Shown one piece after another: positions 1 through 6,382 of a stretch of 15,368 nucleotides of DNA. The stretch is from Clostridiaceae bacterium (GTDB taxonomy: Bacteria; Bacillota; Clostridia; Oscillospirales; Acutalibacteraceae). Position 1 is the stretch's first letter, and each line of letters opens with the position of its first letter. The stretch covers positions 1 to 15,368 of the forward strand of contig CAJGCX010000032.1 of assembly GCA_904501895.1 (NCBI GenBank), read 5' to 3'. Position numbers and translations under genes: made by a program. A model generated the notes under the pieces. That model was not told the origin of the DNA. It worked only from the letters and a program-made list of their open reading frames with translations, and made no database searches.

Positions 1-278
1 ACATAAGACTGAATGTTGCCCTTAAGGTCCTGAATGTTACAGAATGATGCCTTACCCATAACACGCTTTGACATCATACGACCTGCAACACGTACAACCT
101 TACCCTCAAGCTCATCAAAGTTATCCTTAACATCAGCACTGTGATGTGTCTGGTCATATTTTGTGATTACAAAAGGGTCCTTGCCCTCTTCCTGTAAAGC
201 CTTAAGCTTTTCCTGACGAATTCTCTGCTGTTCGCCTAAATCAAGTTCAGGCTGATTCTGCTTAATATTTTCTGCCAT
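1..278 (-). CDS. lysS: Lysyl-tRNA synthetase, N-terminal part (cut by window edge)
   Basis: Class II lysyl-tRNA synthetase charges tRNA-Lys in the cytoplasm. Only the first 92 codons are present; the rest lies beyond base 1. The visible protein starts MAENIKQNQPELDLGEQQRI and continues through an R-Q-E-K-L-K-A-L stretch. It then has the start of the OB-fold anticodon-binding domain, with a V-R-V-A-G-R-M-M-S-K-R motif followed by K-A-S-F-C-N-V-K-D, which is characteristic of LysRS. The ATG is at 278-276. It is preceded by AAGGTG (291-286), which overlaps the greA stop codon, with 7 nt to the ATG, so translation is probably coupled to greA. The greA-lysS order is common in Firmicutes. The family call rests on the N-terminal motifs alone because the catalytic domain is outside the window. 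Confidence 0.9.
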   Translation of the reverse strand, partial: MAENIKQNQPELDLGEQQRIRQEKLKALQEEGKDPFVITKYDQTHHSADVKDNFDELEGKVVRVAGRMMSKRVMGKASFCNIQDLKGNIQSY

Positions 279-289
279 ATTAATTCACC

Positions 290-757
290 TTATCTTGTGA
301 TTTCTACAATTTTGAATTCAAGTGTACCATTTGGTACTTCAACAGTTACTTTGTCACCTTTTTTGTGACCGATAAGAGCCTTGCCAACAGGAGATTCGTC
401 TGAAATCTTACCTGCAGCTGGGTCAGCCTGAGCAAAGCCAACAATTGTATATGTGTATGTCTTTTTCTTCTTATCTGTAAGCTTAACAACTGAACCGATG
501 TGAACATTTTCATTGCTGAGTGCATCAACGTCAAGAACCTTTGCAGTTTTGAGGATATGTTCGATTTCGCCGATACGAGCTTCAAGCTTAGCCTGGTCAT
601 TCATAGCCTCGTCATATTCACTGTTTTCTGACAAGTCACCAAAGCTCTTTGCAAGCTTGATTTTTTCAGCAGCTTCTTTTCTGCCCTCAACCTTTAATTG
701 TTCAAGCTCAGCCTCAAGTTCCTTAAGACCTTCTAATGTAAGTAATGTTTCTGCCAT
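290..757 (-). CDS. greA: Transcription elongation factor GreA
   Basis: GreA binds the secondary channel of RNA polymerase and stimulates cleavage of backtracked transcripts. At 155 residues it has the normal length. Residues 1-77 form the antiparallel coiled coil. Its tip carries F-G-D-L-S-E-N-S-E-Y-D, with the two acidic residues needed for cleavage at D41 and E44, the same numbering as in E. coli. Residues 80-155 are the FKBP-like C-terminal domain, with the S-P-V-G-K-A-L-I-G-H-K-K-G-D signature. The ATG is preceded by TAAGGAG (772-766). The gene is driven by its own consensus promoter at 829-857 and is followed 11 nt later by lysS, forming a two-gene unit at least. Confidence 0.97.
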   Translation of the reverse strand: MAETLLTLEGLKELEAELEQLKVEGRKEAAEKIKLAKSFGDLSENSEYDEAMNDQAKLEARIGEIEHILKTAKVLDVDALSNENVHIGSVVKLTDKKKKTYTYTIVGFAQADPAAGKISDESPVGKALIGHKKGDKVTVEVPNGTLEFKIVEITR

Positions 758-785
758 TTTAAAAACTCCTTATTATTCGGATTTT

Positions 786-817
786 GGGCAAAACGAAACA
801 AGCAGTCGCACTGCCCC
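786..817 (-). promoter_or_regulatory. Two alternative hairpins in the greA leader
   Basis: In the RNA read from the minus strand, GCAGU-GCG-ACUGC (814-802) is a perfect 5-bp hairpin. GGGCA (816-812) can instead pair with UGCCC (790-786). The two share bases 814-812 and so exclude each other. Leader control of greA is known in E. coli (GraL), but any such role here is inference; no T-tract follows either hairpin. Confidence 0.35.
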
Positions 818-828
818 AATTAAAGAAC

Positions 829-857
829 ATTATATTAAATATTTCCAATTCTGTCAA
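829..857 (-). promoter_or_regulatory. Consensus sigma-A promoter of greA-lysS
   Basis: On the minus strand TTGACA (857-852), a 17-nt spacer and TATAAT (834-829) match the vegetative consensus at all twelve positions. The predicted start is near 822, giving a leader of about 64 nt. The -35 box overlaps the TGA stop (856-854) of the upstream 253-codon gene. Transcripts arriving from upstream and new initiation therefore meet here, and no terminator separates them. Confidence 0.9.
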
Positions 858-1615
858 GAGAAATGAACCTCATGAACATTCTTTTTTTCATTATTTACAG
901 TAATTGTGTTGAAAATCCCCTCTCCAATTGAGAATACACCGCACAATTCATATAGTGCAGAGTAAAAATCATATTTTCTGACTCCACGTGGTAATAGATT
1001 TTCATAAACAGAAGGTACAACGAAATCAGCACCTGCAGATATATTAATATTTCCAGCTTCCTGACAAATTATCATTGCACCAATATCAGTATTTATTTTT
1101 ATTTCGCTATCTGTACAGTCATTTTTAAGCACAGGACATATTCCCGTTGCTTCAGTAATTTCATCACAAACTGAAATATATTTCTCTTTATTAAATGTGC
1201 AAATATTAAGAGTGGTAGCATATTGCGAAACATTTTTAGTGAAATCAATGTTTTCAGCATTTTCATCTATTACAGAAATTCTATGAAGTCTGGAATGATT
1301 ATTTTCAAGAATCTTCAAAAACGTGTTATTTAACATCTTTTTATATAATGTATCACTTTTAAATGTACCAATATTTGAATTTTCAGGAATGACTATATTT
1401 TCATTCAAAACAAGTCTTGATGCGCATCTTCCGACAGCAAATATTACATTTTCCCAATTTATCTCCTTTTTACTAGTTGTAATAACAAGATTAAAAAATG
1501 GTGCACCCTTATACACAGGGATTGTTTTTACAGAATAATCATCCGTCATAAATCTACCGAATATTTTTTCAATAGGCGTACTATTTCTCTTTCTCACACT
1601 TAATACACAAAACAT
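854..1615 (-). CDS. Unrecognised 253-residue cytoplasmic protein
   Basis: I do not recognise the family. The product has no signal peptide and no convincing membrane segment. It looks like a soluble protein with mixed hydrophobic strands, for example L-V-I-T-T and I-F-A-V-G-R-C-A-S-R-L-V-L. A tract V-P-S-V-Y-E-N-L-L-P-R-G-V near residue 205 is followed by K-Y-D-F-Y-S-A-L-Y-E-L-C-G-V-F, which looks like the best-ordered and probably conserved part. Five or more cysteines are scattered without a CxxC metal motif. The ATG (1615-1613) lies 6 nt after GGAGGG (1627-1622), a strong Shine-Dalgarno that sits in the 3' arm of a terminator-like hairpin. The gene follows the S41 pseudopeptidase gene and ends inside the greA promoter. 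Linkage to the wall operon is by position only. Confidence 0.75.
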   Translation of the reverse strand: MFCVLSVRKRNSTPIEKIFGRFMTDDYSVKTIPVYKGAPFFNLVITTSKKEINWENVIFAVGRCASRLVLNENIVIPENSNIGTFKSDTLYKKMLNNTFLKILENNHSRLHRISVIDENAENIDFTKNVSQYATTLNICTFNKEKYISVCDEITEATGICPVLKNDCTDSEIKINTDIGAMIICQEAGNINISAGADFVVPSVYENLLPRGVRKYDFYSALYELCGVFSIGEGIFNTITVNNEKKNVHEVHFS

Positions 1616-1650
1616 AAAAATCCCTCCGCATTATATTATGCAAAGGGATT
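1616..1650 (-). terminator. Terminator-like hairpin enclosing the next gene's Shine-Dalgarno
   Basis: Downstream of the S41 gene the minus-strand RNA can form a 7-bp outer stem (1650-1644 with 1625-1619, AAUCCCU/AGGGAUU), a 2x2 internal loop, a 4-bp inner stem (GCAU/AUGC) and a 6-nt loop. It runs straight into five U residues (1620-1616; the first two pair in the stem) and then the ATG of the 253-codon gene. The shape is that of an intrinsic terminator. GGAGGG (1627-1622) lies in the descending side, so the same fold would hide the ribosome-binding site of any transcript that reads through. Confidence 0.7.
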
Positions 1651-1659
1651 GTGAAATAT

Positions 1660-2859
1660 TTAGTTACCCAAAAGGCTCATTGCCTTTTTATACTGTGGGT
1701 CTTCCTGAAGTGAAAGCATTGGAAGTCTTGAAAACTGCTCAGCAGTAAGCTCAACCTTATGGTCAGGCTCAATTCCAATACCATTATAGCTTTCGCTCTT
1801 ATAAGGCACCATTCTCGCAACAGTAAGCAAAACAGCACTACCGTCATTCAACTCAAAAATCTTCTGCATTGTACCATTACCTGCAGTCTTATCGCCAACA
1901 AGCTGTGCCATACCAAAATCACGAAGGTCACATGCAAAAAGCTCAGCAGCACCTGATGTATTTGAATTCACAAGGACAACAACACCAAAACCTACACTTG
2001 TTGAGTCAGAAGTGAATGTTTCGATAATTTTCCCTTCCTTATCAATCGCAGTAGCAATAGCATTTGTACCTTCAGTTGCGACAGGAACAAGCAGGTCAAT
2101 ACACTTAACAACATCAGATATAAGACCTGTATCATTGTTTCTTACATCGAAAATTACTGAAGAAACATTCTTTGCGTTCATATAATCTAATGCTTCCTGT
2201 AATTGGTCAACAGTTGTGCTGTAAAATGCAGTAATTTTTATATATCCAATATTATTATCGATACTGTAATAAACTGTTTGTGCTGAATATCCTCTTGCAA
2301 CGGAAACAGTATTGCTCTTACCATCGTGAGTAAAAGTAACCTGAACATTAGTAAGCTTTTCACCGTTAAGACTTTCTAAAAGCTCCTCGTAGTTCGATGA
2401 TGTAACCTTTACAGAATCAACTGCAGTAATCACATCACCCTTCTTTATACCCTGAAGCTGAGCAGGAGAATTTTCAGAAACCTCGGAAACATAGATATTG
2501 TTATTCATACTGTCATATACAGCAATAACACCAATACCACCCTTGTTACCTTTTTCTTCTTCCTTGTAATCGGCGTATTCATTTGCAGTCATATATCGGC
2601 TGTATCGGTCACCAATACCCTCAGCATAACCATTTGATACCATTGTTTTGAGAAGTGTTTCATTAATTTCGCCAAAATAGTTTTTACGAACTATTTCATC
2701 AATATCAGAAACAGTTGCATGAATACCTGAACGTTGAGAAACATCCTTAATCATACCATTGTATATTTTCATTGAAACCATCATTGTGATAGATACTGAA
2801 AATGCAACAGCAAGAAAAATACAGGATATAGCAAGACCTAATGGAATTTTTTTATTCAA
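1660..2859 (-). CDS. S41 C-terminal processing peptidase homologue, catalytic dyad lost
   Basis: The architecture is that of CtpA/CtpB proteases: an N-terminal membrane anchor (about 7-30), a helical region, a PDZ domain (about 105-190, with S-P-A-Q-L-Q-G-I-K-K-G-D) and an S41 core (about 195-375, with V-I-F-D-V-R-N-N, P-Y and G-I-G-I-E-P-D motifs). In active relatives the serine lies in N-x-x-[ST]-A-S-A-[SA]-E and the lysine in T-F-G-K-G-x-x-Q. The ungapped counterparts here are N298-S-N-T-S-G-A-A-E and T325-A-G-N-G-T-M-Q. The serine position is therefore Gly303, the lysine position Asn328, and Gln332 is kept. It is probably a pseudopeptidase. The TTG start is the first in-frame start after a stop, with AGGA upstream. 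It follows the M23 gene by 22 nt, the ftsEX-ctpB order known in B. subtilis. Confidence 0.9.
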   Translation of the reverse strand: MNKKIPLGLAISCIFLAVAFSVSITMMVSMKIYNGMIKDVSQRSGIHATVSDIDEIVRKNYFGEINETLLKTMVSNGYAEGIGDRYSRYMTANEYADYKEEEKGNKGGIGVIAVYDSMNNNIYVSEVSENSPAQLQGIKKGDVITAVDSVKVTSSNYEELLESLNGEKLTNVQVTFTHDGKSNTVSVARGYSAQTVYYSIDNNIGYIKITAFYSTTVDQLQEALDYMNAKNVSSVIFDVRNNDTGLISDVVKCIDLLVPVATEGTNAIATAIDKEGKIIETFTSDSTSVGFGVVVLVNSNTSGAAELFACDLRDFGMAQLVGDKTAGNGTMQKIFELNDGSAVLLTVARMVPYKSESYNGIGIEPDHKVELTAEQFSRLPMLSLQEDPQYKKAMSLLGN

Positions 2860-2881
2860 AGGACATCATCCTATTCAAAAT

Positions 2882-4240
2882 TTATACAAGTGGTGAAGGT
2901 AAATATAATTCCGGATTAACTCTGTTACCGTTAAGACGAACTTCAAAATGAAGATGTGAGCCAGCAACAGGATTTGCATCAGTTGGTCGTGGCCAACAGT
3001 TACCTGTATTACCAACAAGACCGATTACCTGACCCTGAACAACCTTATCGCCAACACTTACATAACGCGCATCAAGATGAGCACCGAGAGTGCTGAGACC
3101 ATTACCATGGTCAATGTTGATGTAATGACCATTTGTAGATGCAAGGTATGCTGATTTTGTAACTGTACCTGACGCTACAGCATAGAACTTCGCACCCTTG
3201 GTTGTGTAATATGTTTTACCGTTAATTACTCTGTTTTTAGGTGAACAAAAGTCAACAGAAGCGGTGCCTCGTGATGAGTGAGAAGCGAAATCTGCAGAAT
3301 AGTAAACTGTCGATTCCTGAATAGGACAAATAAGGCCCTTTGATGATACACGGAAGTTGTGATTTACTGTTCCATTATTAACAACACCATTACCTGATGA
3401 ACCGTTGTTAGCGATTTCCTTATCAAGTTGTGCAGCAAATTCAGCCTTTTCACGCTCAGCCTGGTCAATCATCTGCTGATAGTAAGCGCTGTCTTCCTTG
3501 AAGCCAGCAATAATCTTATTCTGCTTTCTTATATTCTCTTCATTCTTTGCCTGCGCTGCTTCGAGCTCGTCCATCTTAACATCAAGGACAGCTTTTTCAG
3601 CCTGAACCTCTGCACGGTCAGCTTCAACAAGCTTCTTCTTTTCATCAATCTCAGAACGCTTATCATCTAAAGACTCATACATTTCGTTAAGCTTTTCAAT
3701 CTGCTTTTCAAGACTCTTTATAATATCTGTGTCATGCTTTGCAATCTGACGAAGAAATTCACTTCTGGCAAGGAAATCAGAAAAATCAGTTGCACTTAAG
3801 AATATCTCAAGCTCTGATGTTTCTCCAGCCATATATGTAGCCCTCATACGCTTTTTAAGAAGCTCCTGAGTGTCCTTAATCTCAATCTTTTGTTCTTCCA
3901 TCTGCTTAGAGATTTCTGTCATCTCTGTTTCAAGAGTTTTAATACGAGCTTCAAACTCTTTAATCTGAGCAGTTAACTCGTTCACCTTTTTTCTTAAAGG
4001 TGCTATTTCTTTTTCAAGAAGCATAATTTTCTGGTCGATAACACGGCTTTGTTCCTGATAAAGCTTAAGTCTTTCCTTAGCATTTGCCTGACCTTCATCG
4101 CTGTCTAACTTTCCCTGCTCATACTTATCAATATCAGCTTCTATTTCAGCTAAAGTTCTAGCAGATGCAGAAAAAGGAATTGCAGTAAATAGGAGTACCA
4201 TAGCCATTATAACAGAAAAAATTCTAGTACTAATTTTCAC
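2882..4240 (-). CDS. Secreted coiled-coil M23 peptidase (EnvC/PcsB-like FtsEX partner)
   Basis: A secreted murein endopeptidase or hydrolase activator, 452 residues. A signal peptide (1-27, ending A-S-A) is followed by a long coiled coil (about 30-275). This contains the R-M-R-A-T-Y-M-A-G-E and L-S-A-T-D-F-S-D-F-L-A-R-S patch typical of PcsB/CwlO/EnvC proteins that contact FtsX. After a Gly/Asn-rich linker comes a LytM/M23 domain (about 300-445). Likely zinc and catalytic residues are H321, D330, H388, and H429/H431 in S-H-L-H-F-E. The first His is nine residues before the Asp, as in the H..RG..A.D variant, rather than H-x-G-x-D. The GTG start overlaps the ftsX stop by 11 nt and is led by GGGAGC (4253-4248). 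By family logic FtsEX gates this enzyme at the septum or wall. Confidence 0.92.
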   Translation of the reverse strand: MKISTRIFSVIMAMVLLFTAIPFSASARTLAEIEADIDKYEQGKLDSDEGQANAKERLKLYQEQSRVIDQKIMLLEKEIAPLRKKVNELTAQIKEFEARIKTLETEMTEISKQMEEQKIEIKDTQELLKKRMRATYMAGETSELEIFLSATDFSDFLARSEFLRQIAKHDTDIIKSLEKQIEKLNEMYESLDDKRSEIDEKKKLVEADRAEVQAEKAVLDVKMDELEAAQAKNEENIRKQNKIIAGFKEDSAYYQQMIDQAEREKAEFAAQLDKEIANNGSSGNGVVNNGTVNHNFRVSSKGLICPIQESTVYYSADFASHSSRGTASVDFCSPKNRVINGKTYYTTKGAKFYAVASGTVTKSAYLASTNGHYINIDHGNGLSTLGAHLDARYVSVGDKVVQGQVIGLVGNTGNCWPRPTDANPVAGSHLHFEVRLNGNRVNPELYLPSPLV

Positions 4241-5135
4241 TTATAACGCTCCCTTGCTCTTTAAGATATTTGCCCATCGAGAACAAGCTTCCTACAGAAC
4301 CTGTAAACATACCGATTACAGCAAAAAGCAAGAAGATATATCCTGCATACTGACCAAAAGCAACAGGCTGGAACAAATTAAGCATATCCTGGAAAATATA
4401 TGATATACCATAATAAAGCCCTGCAAGCACGCCAAATGATACAGCACTCGAAATAATACCAATTATAATACCTTCAATCATAAATGGCCAACGGATAAAC
4501 CAATTTGTAGCACCAACAGCCTTCATAATACTGATTTCAAGACGACGAGAGAACATTGTAATACGAATTGTATTTGCAATAATGAAAAGTGAAACTATAA
4601 AGAGAAGAAGCACCATACCTGCAATTACAATTGTAACAGCATGTCGTATATCAATAAGTTTATCAGCAACATCGCTATTTTCACGAACATTTTCAATATG
4701 CTCAAGTCCCTTAAGACCATTTACCGTCTGCTTGAAAAGTGTCATATCAGAAACGACAACCTTATAAGCATCAGGCATAGGATTTTCCATACCCTCAAGG
4801 AGTGCAGAGTCTTCACCTAACTCCTTTTTACTATTTTCAAACGCCTCTTCTTTAGAAACGAAAATACAATCATCAACATTCCCCAAAGCGTAAATATTCT
4901 TATTCAAATCATCAATCTGTTCATCAGTTGTTCCGTCCTCAATATAGACCATAATAACATTCTGACTTTCGATTGTATCGAGCAATGCATTAATATTAAA
5001 GAAAAGCATTGCACCGAGGCCTATAATTACAAGACAAGCCATAAGAACAGTAACTGACGCCAATGACATAAGTCTGTTTACCCAGACATTACGAAAGCCT
5101 TCTTTTGTAAGATAACCTAAACTTGAACCTTTCAT
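4230..5135 (-). CDS. ftsX: Cell division ABC transporter permease FtsX
   Basis: FtsX is the membrane half of FtsEX, which passes ATP hydrolysis outward to activate a wall hydrolase instead of transporting a solute. The 301 residues show the family layout: a cytoplasmic N-terminus with F-R-N-V-W-V-N-R, TM1 (24-47), an extracellular domain of about 115 residues (50-165), TM2 (166-190), a cytoplasmic loop with R-R-L-E-I-S-I-M-K-A-V-G-A-T and F-I-R-W-P-F-M-I-E-G (the coupling region facing FtsE), TM3 (218-245) and TM4 (262-286). The ATG overlaps the ftsE stop as ATGA (5135-5132), and its 3' end overlaps the M23 gene by 11 nt. The three genes are thus translationally coupled. Confidence 0.96.
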   Translation of the reverse strand: MKGSSLGYLTKEGFRNVWVNRLMSLASVTVLMACLVIIGLGAMLFFNINALLDTIESQNVIMVYIEDGTTDEQIDDLNKNIYALGNVDDCIFVSKEEAFENSKKELGEDSALLEGMENPMPDAYKVVVSDMTLFKQTVNGLKGLEHIENVRENSDVADKLIDIRHAVTIVIAGMVLLLFIVSLFIIANTIRITMFSRRLEISIMKAVGATNWFIRWPFMIEGIIIGIISSAVSFGVLAGLYYGISYIFQDMLNLFQPVAFGQYAGYIFLLFAVIGMFTGSVGSLFSMGKYLKEQGSVISEN

Positions 5136-6103
5136 TGAGCGTCACCTCCATCCTTCTTCGCTTCGATTTCTGCAATAACATCCTCAGGTGACAATTCTAC
5201 GTCCTCAACACCATAAGATTTCATAAAATCCTCAAGTTCTTTATCGCTGTTTGGCTGAGCATAGAATGATGGAGATGTATTATCCTCATCATCAAGCTCA
5301 ACAAGAGAAACAAGCACCTCATCACGCATCTGGTCAACCTTATCTTGTAACTCCTGCGCAACAGCTTCCTTAAGCTCTGCCTGTGTTTCGTATACGATAG
5401 ATTCATCCTGAGCAACCTCAGCCACTTCTTCAACCTGTTTAACACCTGTATCAGAAATAACCTCACCCTGCCCAATTGTAATAACACGATGGTTAAAACG
5501 ACGAACAAGGTCGTGCTCATGAGTAACCATAACAACAGTTGTGCCATTAGCATTGATATGATTAAGCAAATCAACGATTTCATAAGACATCTCAGGGTCA
5601 ATATTACCTGTAGGCTCGTCAGCAATAATAATACCGGCATTATTAACGAGAGCACGTGCAAGTGCTACTCTCTGCTGTTCACCACCGGAAAGCTGTGTAG
5701 GTAACTGTCTGGCCTTTGATGTAAGACCAACAAGGCTTAAGACATAAGGAACACGTTTTCTGATATCCTTTTCCTTTGCACCGATTACACGCATAGCAAA
5801 CGCTACGTTATCATAAACTGTCATTGTTGGGATAAGACGGAAATCCTGGAAAACAATACCCATTGTTCTACGGAACTTTGGAATATCTCTCTTTTTAATT
5901 TTGTTCAAATCGTAATCATTGATGATAACAGAGCCACTACTAGCAACCTGTTCACGCATAATGATTTTAAGAAACGTACTCTTACCTGCACCGGATGAAC
6001 CAACTATAAAGACAAATTCACCATCATTAATAGTAATGGAAACATCACGAAGGGCATTTGTACCATTATCATAAGTTTTTGAAACATGTTTGAATTCAAT
6101 CAC
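5132..6103 (-). CDS. ftsE: Cell division ATP-binding protein FtsE with long acidic C-terminal tail
   Basis: ATPase of FtsEX. Numbered from the GTG at 6103, it has Walker A G-S-S-G-A-G-K-S-T (35-43), Q-loop Q86, signature L-S-G-G-E-Q-Q-R (138-145), Walker B I-I-I-A-D-E-P (158-164) with E163, and H-loop H195, so it should be active. The core ends near residue 219, the usual FtsE length. A further ~104 residues follow, very rich in Asp/Glu (about 31 acidic against 8 basic) and ending G-G-D-A-Q. I chose GTG 6103 because the family begins I-E-F-K-H-V-S-K-T-Y and AAGGT (6115-6111) sits 7 nt upstream. An in-frame TTG at 6139 would add 12 residues with no support. It is first in an operon with ftsX, the M23 gene and the S41 gene. 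Confidence 0.95.
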   Translation of the reverse strand: MIEFKHVSKTYDNGTNALRDVSITINDGEFVFIVGSSGAGKSTFLKIIMREQVASSGSVIINDYDLNKIKKRDIPKFRRTMGIVFQDFRLIPTMTVYDNVAFAMRVIGAKEKDIRKRVPYVLSLVGLTSKARQLPTQLSGGEQQRVALARALVNNAGIIIADEPTGNIDPEMSYEIVDLLNHINANGTTVVMVTHEHDLVRRFNHRVITIGQGEVISDTGVKQVEEVAEVAQDESIVYETQAELKEAVAQELQDKVDQMRDEVLVSLVELDDEDNTSPSFYAQPNSDKELEDFMKSYGVEDVELSPEDVIAEIEAKKDGGDAQ

Positions 6104-6151
6104 AATATGCACCTTAACCTTTATGTAATAAATTAACAATATTTATCTAAA

Positions 6152-6182
6152 AATAGTCACAATAACACACAATAGTCATTGT
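6152..6182 (-). repeat. Direct repeat and palindrome in the ftsE leader
   Basis: AATAGTCA occurs at 6152-6159 and again at 6171-6178, 19 bp apart (about two helical turns). The second copy lies in a perfect inverted repeat ACAAT-AGTC-ATTGT (6169-6182), directly after the predicted ftsE transcription start. It could be an operator or a leader hairpin; no regulator can be named. Confidence 0.3.
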
Positions 6183-6189
6183 TGGGTAC

Positions 6190-6218
6190 ATTATACCACA
6201 AAATATTGTGTTTGTAAT
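6190..6218 (-). promoter_or_regulatory. Extended -10 promoter of the ftsE operon
   Basis: On the minus strand TGGTATAAT (6198-6190) is a consensus -10 with the TGn extension. ATTACA (6218-6213) at 17 nt is a 4/6 match to the -35. The predicted start is near 6183, giving an AT-rich leader of about 80 nt before the GTG. It lies just after the terminator of the preceding gene, so the ftsE operon is transcribed independently. Confidence 0.7.
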
Positions 6219-6330
6219 GATATTTACTAAAAATTCATATTTATTGTATAGTTGCACAAAAAAATATCGATGTTTTTCAACATTATGTACAACAAAGTCG
6301 AAACAGTGACAATTAACACCTTAAATAGAT

Positions 6331-6367
6331 AAAAAGACAGGGTCAGGATAAAAATCCCGACTCTGTC
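6331..6367 (-). terminator. Intrinsic terminator of the dockerin-hydrolase gene
   Basis: In the minus-strand RNA a hairpin spans 6367-6336: GACAG/CTGTC, one mismatch, GTC/GAC, one mismatch, GGAT/ATCC and a TTTT loop. A U-tract (6335-6331) follows. It begins 15 nt after the TAA stop of the hydrolase gene and separates it from ftsE. Confidence 0.9.
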
Positions 6368-6382
6368 ATACATTATTTATGG

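Noticed and set aside
2860..2875. Five-codon leader frame (ATG ATG TCC TTT GAA TAA) overlapping the TTG start of the S41 gene
   Set aside because: The AGGA is too close to this ATG to serve it, the frame is tiny, and it more likely reflects chance within the ribosome site of the TTG start.
3244..3285. Apparent loss of the first zinc His in the M23 domain (no H-x-G-x-D)
   Set aside because: H321 lies nine residues before D330 in the H..RG..A.D arrangement found in a variant group of M23 domains, and the H-L-H motif and H388 are intact, so the enzyme is probably active.
5221..5661. Long open frame (146 codons) in another frame inside ftsE on the same strand
   Set aside because: It lies wholly within the intact ftsE frame, is leucine-rich in a way typical of frame-shifted reading, has no Shine-Dalgarno and matches no family.
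6104..6139. Extension of FtsE to an upstream in-frame TTG
   Set aside because: The added residues are not part of the FtsE family start; the GTG at 6103 has a Shine-Dalgarno at proper spacing and begins the I-E-F-K-H-V motif.
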